In this document: positions 1-5,783 of the stretch, piece after piece
Layout of the letters: every line of letters starts with the position of its first letter
How positions within the stretch are numbered: position 1 is the first letter of the stretch
NCBI GenBank assembly: GCA_004357415.1
Contig: SMVY01000048.1
Coordinates: 1 to 5,783 of the forward strand
Direction: 5' to 3'
From: Gemmatimonadota bacterium
GTDB taxonomy: Bacteria > Gemmatimonadota > Gemmatimonadetes > Gemmatimonadales > GWC2-71-9
Length of the DNA stretch: 5,783 bases
The notes under the pieces: model-generated
What the model was told of the DNA's origin: nothing
Seen by the model: the letters and a program-made list of their open reading frames with translations, nothing else
The model's database searches: none
Position numbers and translations under genes: made by a program

Positions 1-75
1 CAGTTGCTCATCTTCGGTGAGGCGCCCGTGCCGGGGAAAGCGGCGGTAGTATTCGGAGAAGGAGTCTTCAGGCAT
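1..75 (-). CDS. N-terminus of an unidentified protein, cut by the left window edge
   Basis: Only the first 25 codons are present; the reading frame continues past position 1. The peptide begins MPEDSFSEYYRRF, continues with PRHGRLTEDEQL, and uses mostly G/C-ending codons, as real genes here do. The ATG at 75-73 is chosen because no ATG, GTG or TTG lies upstream in this frame before the in-frame TAG in the repeat at about 160. Only a weak AGG lies upstream as a ribosome site. It follows the ChaN-like gene on the same strand, about 127 bp downstream, with the inverted repeat between them, so co-transcription is possible but uncertain. I do not recognise the family. The rival plus-strand frame at 4-273 runs through the low-complexity repeat and looks like a shadow. 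Confidence 0.55.
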   Translation of the reverse strand, partial: MPEDSFSEYYRRFPRHGRLTEDEQL

Positions 76-130
76 GTGATGGACCTGGGGTATGGGGACA
101 GGCTCAAAATGCTTGCGCGTGCTGGCGGCT

Positions 131-230
131 GGAAGAGGGGGGTAAGAGGGAAAAGAGGGCTAAGAGGGAAAAGGACGACTCCTCAAGGGCCCCTTAGCCC
201 TCTTAGTCCTCTTTCCCCTCTTCTTCCCGG
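131..230. repeat. 9-bp-period purine tract facing its own inverted copy
   Basis: On the plus strand, three near-identical 9-mers of form AAGAGGGNN follow each other at 144-152, 153-161 and 162-170. A 13-bp direct repeat (TAAGAGGGAAAAG) recurs 18 bp apart at 143 and 161. From about 190 to 230 the plus strand becomes pyrimidine-rich, and its reverse complement shows the same kind of unit (AAGAGGACT then AAGAGGGCT). The two arms can therefore pair. The right arm overlaps the last codons and the stop of the ChaN-like gene. No coding frame in this stretch is convincing. Confidence 0.7.
153..204 (-). terminator. Possible hairpin terminator at the end of the ChaN-like gene
   Basis: A perfect 12-bp inverted repeat (AAGAGGGCTAAG at 153-164, CTTAGCCCTCTT at 193-204) encloses a 28-nt loop. 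Three more G:C pairs are possible inside after a one-base bulge. Read on the minus strand, the hairpin starts within the stop codon at 205-203 and the second arm runs into a T/C-rich tract. The loop is long and the T run is broken by C, so it would be a weak terminator at best. It may equally be only a by-product of the inverted repeat. Confidence 0.3.
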
Positions 231-1267
231 CATTCGATGGCTTCCAGCGTGCGCGCCTCGTCGGTCTGGATGACAAAATCGCCCCAGGTGCCGCTGGGAG
301 CCGGTTCGAAGGTGGCCACATCTTCGACCGGGCGCAGCATGACGATCACCGATGACGTTCCCGGACGGTAGCGCTCGAGTTGCTCGGGGATGCCGGTTCC
401 GCGGGCCACGTGGAACGATCCCACCATGTGCAGCACCAGGTCATCCGGCCGGCGCACCAGTTGATCGTTGATCCAGTATGCCATGGTAGCATCCCACAGC
501 ACTTGGCTGTGGAGTTGGTTGCCCATGTTGCCGTGGGCCGATGGGGGCGGATCACCGGCCGCTCCCGAATCCGCGTCCGTGGAATCGATGACCGGCTTGC
601 CGCACTTCATCCCTTCCTCTTCCATCACCTCCATGATCACCTGAATCCACTGGTCGCGATACGCCTTGGACGGCTGGCCGTAGGGAAGTGGCGCCAGGGT
701 GGCGATGGCATCGTGGCCGAGCGCGTTCAACGATTCCCTCCCCAGGCGGGTCACCCGGTTGGCGTAGCGGCGCGGCGCGTTGCCGGCGACGACCGCCAGG
801 CCCAGTTCCTTGGCGAACTCGATCAACGGACGGTAGTCGGTGTGGTACCTGGGCCAGGGCCGGCTGGCCGCCAGAAATGCCTTTTCGGTGATCAGCCCGG
901 CGAGATACTCGTCGAGGATCGGCTGCGCGTCTCGCTGGAAGAACTCCAGCGAGAGAGCCACGGAGCGGGGTTCGCCTTCAACTGTGCTGTCAGACCCGAT
1001 TGCCTGATAAGCCAGGCGAAGCAATTCGACTTCAAGGAAGTGTCCGGTCGGGTCGTCGTGAGTCTCGCCCACGAACACCACCTCGACCGCCGCCATGGCG
1101 GCCACGACGTCCTCTATCGATGCCGCCGTACCGTCTCCGGCATACACCCTGTAGTCGCCTGCCACATAGGCGCTATCGCCCACTCCGGGCGACGAGTCCT
1201 GGGCGGCGAGGGGAACGGCGATGAAGGCGGCGGTCGTGGCGGTAGCCAATAGCGATAGGAGTCTCAT
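203..1267 (-). CDS. Secreted ChaN-like protein (Cofac_haem_bdg family)
   Basis: A protein of 354 residues. Residues 1-23 form a signal peptide (MRLLSLLATATTAAFIAVPL, then AAQ). The core matches the ChaN-like family: VVFVGETHDDPTGH at about 63-76 with its paired histidines H70 and H76, then LSLEFFQRDAQPILDEYLAG at about 105-124. The middle has a WPRYHTDYRPLIEFAKE block, and the C-terminal half has VLWDATMAYWI and a GSFHVARGTG block with another histidine. Founding members are haem-binding lipoproteins linked to iron uptake, but this one has no lipobox cysteine, so I predict a periplasmic or secreted soluble form; haem binding is inferred from family only. The frame is open to 1348, but those 27 extra codons are Leu/Pro-rich translation of a tandem repeat, so the ATG at 1267 directly before the signal peptide is preferred. 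No clear Shine-Dalgarno precedes it. The acidic tail (REEEGKED) is read from another repeat. Confidence 0.85.
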   Translation of the reverse strand: MRLLSLLATATTAAFIAVPLAAQDSSPGVGDSAYVAGDYRVYAGDGTAASIEDVVAAMAAVEVVFVGETHDDPTGHFLEVELLRLAYQAIGSDSTVEGEPRSVALSLEFFQRDAQPILDEYLAGLITEKAFLAASRPWPRYHTDYRPLIEFAKELGLAVVAGNAPRRYANRVTRLGRESLNALGHDAIATLAPLPYGQPSKAYRDQWIQVIMEVMEEEGMKCGKPVIDSTDADSGAAGDPPPSAHGNMGNQLHSQVLWDATMAYWINDQLVRRPDDLVLHMVGSFHVARGTGIPEQLERYRPGTSSVIVMLRPVEDVATFEPAPSGTWGDFVIQTDEARTLEAIECREEEGKED

Positions 1268-1290
1268 GCTATGGGAAAATAGTCTAAAGC

Positions 1291-1331
1291 GGGGCAGCGG
1301 GGGGAGAGGCGAGGGCAGCGAGGGCAGCCCC
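1291..1331. repeat. G-rich 9-bp-period repeat upstream of the ChaN-like gene
   Basis: Two perfect 9-bp copies of GAGGGCAGC lie at 1311-1319 and 1320-1328, preceded by degenerate G-rich copies from 1291. The ends GGGGC (1291-1295) and GCCCC (1327-1331) are complementary. This block lies in the 158-bp divergent region between the ChaN-like gene and the 91-residue gene, where their promoters should be. I see no convincing -35/-10 pair for either gene in 1268-1425. Confidence 0.65.
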
Positions 1332-1372
1332 ACAAGGGTCTCGGACAACCTCCGGTTGCCAAGTTCCGCCCG

Positions 1373-1414
1373 TTACCGCCCTTACCGCCCTACCGCCCTA
1401 CCGCCCTACCGCCC
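1373..1414. repeat. Five-copy TACCGCCC tandem repeat
   Basis: Five head-to-tail copies: two 9-bp units (TTACCGCCC) at 1373-1390, then three 8-bp units (TACCGCCC) at 1391-1414. A partial CCGCCC precedes them. The array ends 11 bp before the ATG of the 91-residue gene, so it replaces the normal place for a ribosome binding site. Changes in copy number could alter promoter or leader spacing for the plus-strand gene. Confidence 0.85.
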
Positions 1415-1425
1415 ATTTTCCTACC

Positions 1426-1701
1426 ATGCCTCACGAGCCTCCCCCCTATGGCTGGACCGGCCTGACCATGCGCCTGACGCTGCGGGCGCTGGTCAATCCA
1501 CGGTTGGCGGTGGATTTGCTCAGGACCGCCTGGGCCTTCCGCCGCCGAGGGTGGCAGACTCGGTTCCCGTTCCTGCCGCTGCCCGACGCGACCTATCTTC
1601 GCTGGCGGATGTATACCGCCTATGCCGAGGAGGATGCGGTGCCGCCGGTGGAGGACGTGATCGGCTTTGCCCGATGGCGGCGGGAGACTATGGGGGTGTA
1701 G
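1426..1701 (+). CDS. Small conserved-looking hypothetical protein, 91 residues
   Basis: No function is assigned. The protein is basic and rich in Arg and Trp. It has a probable amphipathic segment (TLRALVNPRLAVDLLRTAW, about 17-35), an RRRGW turn, then FPFLPLPDATYLRWRMYTAY (about 47-66), which looks like the conserved core, and a C-terminal FARWRRE. There is no signal peptide or clear membrane helix, so it is probably cytoplasmic or peripheral. Codons end mostly in G or C, and no overlapping frame (plus 1221-1748, minus 1390-1788) looks as protein-like. I recall similar short proteins in Gemmatimonadota-type genomes, but cannot check that. The ATG at 1426 lacks a Shine-Dalgarno; the in-frame ATG at 1468 (residue 15) is a good alternative, since the conserved part begins there. 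It could be leaderless. Confidence 0.6.
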   Translation: MPHEPPPYGWTGLTMRLTLRALVNPRLAVDLLRTAWAFRRRGWQTRFPFLPLPDATYLRWRMYTAYAEEDAVPPVEDVIGFARWRRETMGV

Positions 1702-1804
1702 GCAGCGGGGGCTGCGGGGGAAGGCCATCCGGAGCCGAATGCCGGTGAACAACCGGCCGCTGCAGCCGCTGAACGGGCGATTGATCACACTGCTGCGGCA
1801 CTAA

Positions 1805-1868
1805 GTCGGTGTGCGGTGTGCGGTGGAACTTCGCAAATCAACAATCAGGTATCAAGAATCACCAATCC
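1805..1868. repeat. Degenerate 7-bp-period repeat run
   Basis: Two perfect copies of GTGCGGT lie at 1811-1817 and 1818-1824, preceded by GTCGGT. After nine further bases comes a second heptamer series of form NNNATCA: CAAATCA (1834), ACAATCA (1841), GGTATCA (1848), AGAATCA (1855) and CCAATCC (1862). The period stays at exactly seven through the second block. It resembles the heptanucleotide short tandem repeats described in cyanobacteria, though no relationship is implied. Confidence 0.6.
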
Positions 1869-1897
1869 GTGACGGGGTCTCCCAAGCCAACGGAGAC

Positions 1898-1926
1898 TTG
1901 CACGGCACGATGTTTTACAGTATATC
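1898..1926 (+). promoter_or_regulatory. Candidate promoter of the first sulfatase
   Basis: TTGCAC (1898-1903) and TATATC (1921-1926) are separated by 17 bp, giving a sigma-70-like arrangement about 70 bp before the start codon. The -35 box matches consensus only in TTG and the -10 box in TATA, so the call is weak. It lies just downstream of the heptamer repeat. Confidence 0.3.
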
Positions 1927-1984
1927 CAGCACCTGTGGCCCCCCCCCGGGCGTGACCCGAGGGCTCTCGGTAGGATCAATTCTT

Positions 1985-1996
1985 AGGGGAAGAAGG
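1985..1996 (+). promoter_or_regulatory. Ribosome binding tract of the first sulfatase
   Basis: The purine tract AGGGGAAGAAGG serves either of two ATGs. AGGGGA (1985-1990) lies 6 nt before the ATG at 1997, while AGAAGG (1991-1996) lies 6 nt before the ATG at 2003. Both starts give the same signal peptide, so the difference is two residues. Confidence 0.65.
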
Positions 1997-3559
1997 ATGC
2001 AGATGTCTGTAACACGAAAACTCTCGCTGGTCCTCCTCGCACTCGTCGCCGGCTCGGCCAGCCCGTTGGCAGCCCAGGACAAGCCCAACATCCTGGTCAT
2101 CTGGGGCGACGACATCGGCAACTTCAACATCAGCGCCTACAACCGTGGCATGATGGGCTATCGCACGCCCAACATCGACCGCATCGCCGATGAAGGGGTG
2201 CTGTTCACCGACTCATACGGCGAGCAGAGCTGCACCGCGGGTCGGGCCGCCTTCATCACCGGTCAAAGCCCCTTTCGGACCGGCCTGAGCAAGGTCGGGT
2301 TACCGGGTGCGGATCTGGGACTGCAACCGGAAGACCCCACCATTGCCGAGCTGCTGAAGCCCCTCGGCTACGCCACCGGTCAGTTCGGCAAGAATCACCT
2401 GGGCGACCAGGACGACATGCTACCATCCAATCACGGCTTCGACGAGTTCTTCGGCAACCTGTATCACCTGAACGCCGAAGAAGAGCCTGAGAACGAGGAC
2501 TACCCGGGCGACGTGATCCTAGCCGACGGGCGCACCTTCCAGGAGGCGTTTGGTCCTCGCGGGGTCATCCACAGCTACGCCGACGGTCGGATCGAGGACA
2601 CGGGTCCGCTCACCCGCAAGCGGATGGAGACGGTCGACGAGGAGACATTGGCCGCGGCGCTCGACTTCATGGACCGGGCCCATGCTACCGGTGACCCGTT
2701 CTTTCTGTGGTGGAATTCGACTCGCATGCACATCTGGACCCGCCTCAAGCCAGAGTCACAAGGTGTTACCGGCCACGGAATTTATGCCGACGGCATGGTG
2801 GAGCACGATGGCCACGTGGGCCAACTGCTCGACAAGCTCGATGCACTGGGTATTGCCGACAACACCATCGTGATCTATTCGACCGACAACGGGGCCGAGG
2901 TGTTTTCCTGGCCCGATGGCGGCACGACGCCGTTCAAAGGCGAGAAGAACGACAACTGGGAGGGCGGCTACCGGGTGCCGATGCTGGTCAGGTGGCCTGG
3001 TGTCATCGAGCCCGGAACCGTCTCCAACGACATCATCGCGCAACTCGACTGGATGCCGACCCTTGTGGCGGCTGCCGGCGATCCCAACATCAAAGAGAAA
3101 TTGCTTGCCGGCCACCAGGCGGGGGACAAGAACTTCAAAGTCCACATCGACGGCTACAATTTCCTGCCATACTTACGGGGTGAAGTCGAACAAAGCCCTC
3201 GACGGGAGTTCTTCTACTTCTCGGACACGGGCGATCTCCTGAACCTGCGCTACAACAGGTGGAAAATCGTATTCGCCGAGCAACGAGCCCATGGATTCGA
3301 CGTGTGGCAGGAGCCATTCGTGTTCCTGAGGTTGCCCAAGATCTACGATCTGAGAGCCGACCCCTTCGAACGGGCCGATCACGAAAGTATCGGCTATACC
3401 CGTTGGCGGGTCGATCGCTCGTTCCTGATTGTCCCTGCCCAGGTAGTCGTGGGGAATTTTCTGGCGACGTTCCAGGAGTACCCACCGCGCCAAACGCCGG
3501 CGAGCTTCTCCATCGACCAGGTGTTGGAGTCGATGAATGTCGGCAGTGCCCGTCAGTAG
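1997..3559 (+). CDS. Secreted type I sulfatase (arylsulfatase family), first copy
   Basis: A 520-residue exported sulfatase that should hydrolyse sulfate esters. Residues 1-27 are a signal peptide (hydrophobic LSLVLLALVAGSAS, then PLAAQ). Metal ligands appear as GDD at 37-39. The sulfatase signature C79-T-A-G-R83 should have its Cys converted to formylglycine by a maturase not present here. GKNHLG gives K132 and H134; TRMH gives H245; D297-N298 is the distal metal pair; GEKNDNWEGGYRVP supplies K317. The full length fits the family, and the C-terminus keeps FLATFQEYPPRQ. Compared with the next gene, it has DNG-AE instead of DNG-PH and R249 instead of His in the TRLK segment, so its substrate may differ. 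ATG 2003 is an equally good start. It has its own candidate promoter and a terminator 17 bp after the stop, so it is probably monocistronic. True substrate is unknown; 'arylsulfatase' is a family name here. Confidence 0.93.
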   Translation: MQMSVTRKLSLVLLALVAGSASPLAAQDKPNILVIWGDDIGNFNISAYNRGMMGYRTPNIDRIADEGVLFTDSYGEQSCTAGRAAFITGQSPFRTGLSKVGLPGADLGLQPEDPTIAELLKPLGYATGQFGKNHLGDQDDMLPSNHGFDEFFGNLYHLNAEEEPENEDYPGDVILADGRTFQEAFGPRGVIHSYADGRIEDTGPLTRKRMETVDEETLAAALDFMDRAHATGDPFFLWWNSTRMHIWTRLKPESQGVTGHGIYADGMVEHDGHVGQLLDKLDALGIADNTIVIYSTDNGAEVFSWPDGGTTPFKGEKNDNWEGGYRVPMLVRWPGVIEPGTVSNDIIAQLDWMPTLVAAAGDPNIKEKLLAGHQAGDKNFKVHIDGYNFLPYLRGEVEQSPRREFFYFSDTGDLLNLRYNRWKIVFAEQRAHGFDVWQEPFVFLRLPKIYDLRADPFERADHESIGYTRWRVDRSFLIVPAQVVVGNFLATFQEYPPRQTPASFSIDQVLESMNVGSARQ

Positions 3560-3575
3560 CTGAGTACTCAATTGG

Positions 3576-3612
3576 AAAGCCGGGCCGCAGTTGGCGGCTC
3601 GGCTTTTCTTTT
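3576..3612 (+). terminator. Strong intrinsic terminator after the first sulfatase
   Basis: A 13-bp stem with one G-T wobble: AAAGCCGGGCCGC at 3576-3588 pairs with GCGGCTCGGCTTT at 3594-3606 around the 5-nt loop AGTTG. It is followed by a T-rich tail, TTTT-C-TTTT, ending near 3612. It lies 17 bp after the stop codon and separates the transcripts of the two sulfatases. Confidence 0.9.
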
Positions 3613-3632
3613 CATTCCCCAAGTTCCTGACC

Positions 3633-3660
3633 TTGCAATAACCGTGTGCGGCGGTATTCT
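3633..3660 (+). promoter_or_regulatory. Candidate promoter of the second sulfatase
   Basis: TTGCAA (3633-3638) and TATTCT (3655-3660) are separated by 16 bp and lie about 80 bp upstream of the start codon. Each box matches the sigma-70 consensus at four of six positions. Its place just after the terminator supports independent expression. Confidence 0.35.
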
Positions 3661-3679
3661 CCCTCATTCCATCGAGCTG

Positions 3680-3708
3680 CCGGTTGTCACGACCGGGGGC
3701 TGGCAGCC
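3680..3708 (+). promoter_or_regulatory. Small hairpins in the second sulfatase leader
   Basis: CCGGTT (3680-3685) can pair with GACCGG (3691-3696) around GTCAC, with one T-G wobble. Immediately after, GGCT (3698-3701) can pair with AGCC (3705-3708). The stems are short and do not cover the ribosome site. A regulatory role is only a possibility. Confidence 0.25.
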
Positions 3709-3722
3709 GACCCCACCACAGT

Positions 3723-3730
3723 AGAGAGGA
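3723..3730 (+). promoter_or_regulatory. Ribosome binding site of the second sulfatase
   Basis: AGAGAGGA ends 9 nt before the ATG at 3740. It is the only good Shine-Dalgarno near the signal-peptide start and fixes that start. Confidence 0.7.
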
Positions 3731-3739
3731 ACACTCATC

Positions 3740-5290
<1,551 letters not shown>

Positions 5291-5330
5291 GTTCCGTCCG
5301 TCTACATCGTGGCTTGATATTCCGTGATCA

Positions 5331-5346
5331 GTGGACGGTGGACGGT
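5331..5346. repeat. Short GTGGACG tandem repeat
   Basis: Two perfect 7-bp copies at 5331-5337 and 5338-5344 plus a partial GT. GGACGG within it is complementary to CCGTCC at 5294-5299, but the 33-nt loop and lack of a T tract do not make a terminator. It is another 7-bp-period element in an intergenic gap. Confidence 0.55.
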
Positions 5347-5359
5347 CATCAATGATTCT

Positions 5360-5365
5360 GGAGAG
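5360..5365 (+). promoter_or_regulatory. Ribosome binding site that sets a GTG start
   Basis: GGAGAG ends 6 nt before the GTG at 5372. Upstream in that frame there is no ATG, and the peptide after the GTG is a lipoprotein signal, so this site decides the start of the HAD gene. Confidence 0.7.
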
Positions 5366-5371
5366 TCACTA

Positions 5372-5783
5372 GTGAGTCGAAAGTTTCTCGTCGTTCCTGT
5401 GGCAGCCGTGCTGGCGTGCAGTGGGACGGCCCCGGTCGATCAGTTGTCATCTTGGACCGATGGCGCGGCCAAATCCGCGATTGTCGATTTCGTCGATCGG
5501 GTGACCGACCCTGCTCATGCCGACTACCGCCCAGTCGACGAACGAGTGGCGGTGTTCGACAACGACGGAACACTGTGGGCCGAGCAGCCGATGTACTTCC
5601 AACTGGTCTTCGCACTGGACCAGGTACGTGCCTTGGCGCCGGAGCACCCCGAGTGGGCCGGGGCAGATCCGTTCCGTGCCGTCATCGCCAACGACCAAGC
5701 TGCGATGGCTTCCTTTGACATGCCCGAGCTGATGGCCATCATCGGCGCCACCCACTCGGGAATGACGACAACCGACTTCCGAG
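5372..5783 (+). CDS. Predicted lipoprotein HAD-family phosphatase, N-terminal part
   Basis: The gene runs off the right edge after 137 codons. It starts with GTG, behind a well-placed GGAGAG. The N-terminus (MSRKFLVVPVAAVLAC) looks like a lipoprotein signal with Cys16 as the lipid site; Leu at -2 of the lipobox is not ideal. The HAD motif I is clear: VAVFDNDGTLW, with nucleophile D63 and D65. It is followed by EQPMYFQLVFALDQV and ALAPEHPEW, then ATHSGMTTTDF near the edge, which resemble a secreted phosphoserine-phosphatase-like HAD subfamily. Motifs II-IV lie beyond the window. HAD enzymes with this motif usually transfer phosphate through the first Asp. It would be membrane-anchored facing the periplasm, the same compartment as the sulfatases. 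The gap of 81 bp without terminator allows co-transcription with the second sulfatase. Its substrate is unknown. Confidence 0.8.
   Translation, partial: MSRKFLVVPVAAVLACSGTAPVDQLSSWTDGAAKSAIVDFVDRVTDPAHADYRPVDERVAVFDNDGTLWAEQPMYFQLVFALDQVRALAPEHPEWAGADPFRAVIANDQAAMASFDMPELMAIIGATHSGMTTTDFR

Larger units (their letters stand above)
1702..1996. other. 295-bp non-coding region before the first sulfatase
   Basis: No convincing gene lies here. The frame of the first sulfatase is open back to 1811, but the extension reads through repeats and lies before the signal peptide. In order the region holds a G-rich start, a small hairpin (GCCGGT at 1741-1746 with ACCGGC at 1752-1757), a heptamer-period repeat (1805-1868), a candidate promoter (1898-1926), nine consecutive C (1939-1947), a 5-bp hairpin (CCGAG 1957-1961, CTCGG 1966-1970) and a Shine-Dalgarno tract. 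No clear intrinsic terminator follows the 91-residue gene. Confidence 0.6.

Noticed and set aside
4..273. 89-codon plus-strand frame at the left edge
   Set aside because: It runs through the purine/pyrimidine repeat and into the ChaN-like gene end. The minus-strand start at 75 gives a more protein-like peptide.
380..1252. 290-codon plus-strand frame opposite the ChaN-like gene
   Set aside because: The minus-strand protein has clear family motifs and a signal peptide; this frame is Arg/His/Gly-rich antisense translation with no domain.
1268..1348. N-terminal extension of the ChaN-like gene to an upstream ATG at 1348
   Set aside because: The extra 27 residues are Leu/Pro/Ser low complexity from the 9-bp repeat and would bury the signal peptide.
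1702..1763. Inverted repeat GCAGCGG (1702-1708) with CCGCTGC (1757-1763) as a terminator of the 91-residue gene
   Set aside because: The 48-nt loop is long and no T tract follows, so it does not qualify.
1221..1788. Two longer frames overlapping the 91-residue gene (plus 1221-1748, minus 1390-1788)
   Set aside because: Both are built partly from the TACCGCCC and G-rich repeats and have Arg/Pro/Gly-rich composition without any recognisable motif.
1805..1868. CRISPR array in the repeat region
   Set aside because: Units are 7 bp without spacers, so this is a simple tandem repeat.
1811..1996. 62-codon upstream extension of the first sulfatase
   Set aside because: It reads through heptamer repeats, the candidate promoter and the C9 tract; a good ribosome site and signal peptide start at 1997/2003.

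Overview
This is a high-GC bacterial window; codons in the real genes strongly prefer G or C in third position. Three details lean towards Gemmatimonadota or a similar lineage: secreted proteins whose signal peptides end in PLAAQ or VLAQ, intergenic spaces filled with short 7-9 bp tandem repeats, and a small conserved-looking protein with a PFLPLPD..YLRWRM..AY block. That placement is from memory of the style and is not proven. No RNA gene, insertion sequence, CRISPR array or origin was seen.

Layout. The left edge holds the first 25 codons of an unidentified minus-strand gene (1-75). Next comes a 9-bp-period purine/pyrimidine inverted repeat (131-230), which overlaps the end of a minus-strand gene for a secreted ChaN-like (Cofac_haem_bdg) protein (203-1267). 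A repeat-rich divergent intergenic region (1268-1425) separates it from a plus-strand 91-residue hypothetical protein (1426-1701). A 295-bp non-coding stretch follows, with a heptamer-period repeat, a candidate promoter, a run of nine C and a leader hairpin.

The right two thirds is a tandem pair of secreted type I sulfatases, both with the C-T-A-G-R formylglycine motif (1997-3559 and 3740-5290). A strong intrinsic terminator and a candidate second promoter lie between them, so they look like separate transcription units. After an 81-bp gap, a GTG-started gene encodes the N-terminal part of a predicted lipoprotein HAD-family phosphatase (5372 to the right edge).

How the genes may work together. 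The two sulfatases would be exported and would remove sulfate from sulfated organic compounds. They are very similar in the N-terminal half but differ beside the active-site signatures (DNG-AE versus DNG-PH; TRLK versus THVK), which suggests different substrates. The HAD lipoprotein may act in the same compartment. No formylglycine-generating enzyme, sulfate-ester transporter or polysaccharide lyase is present here, so substrate and maturation cannot be read from this window. The ChaN-like gene and the left-edge gene run the other way and have no visible link to the sulfatases.
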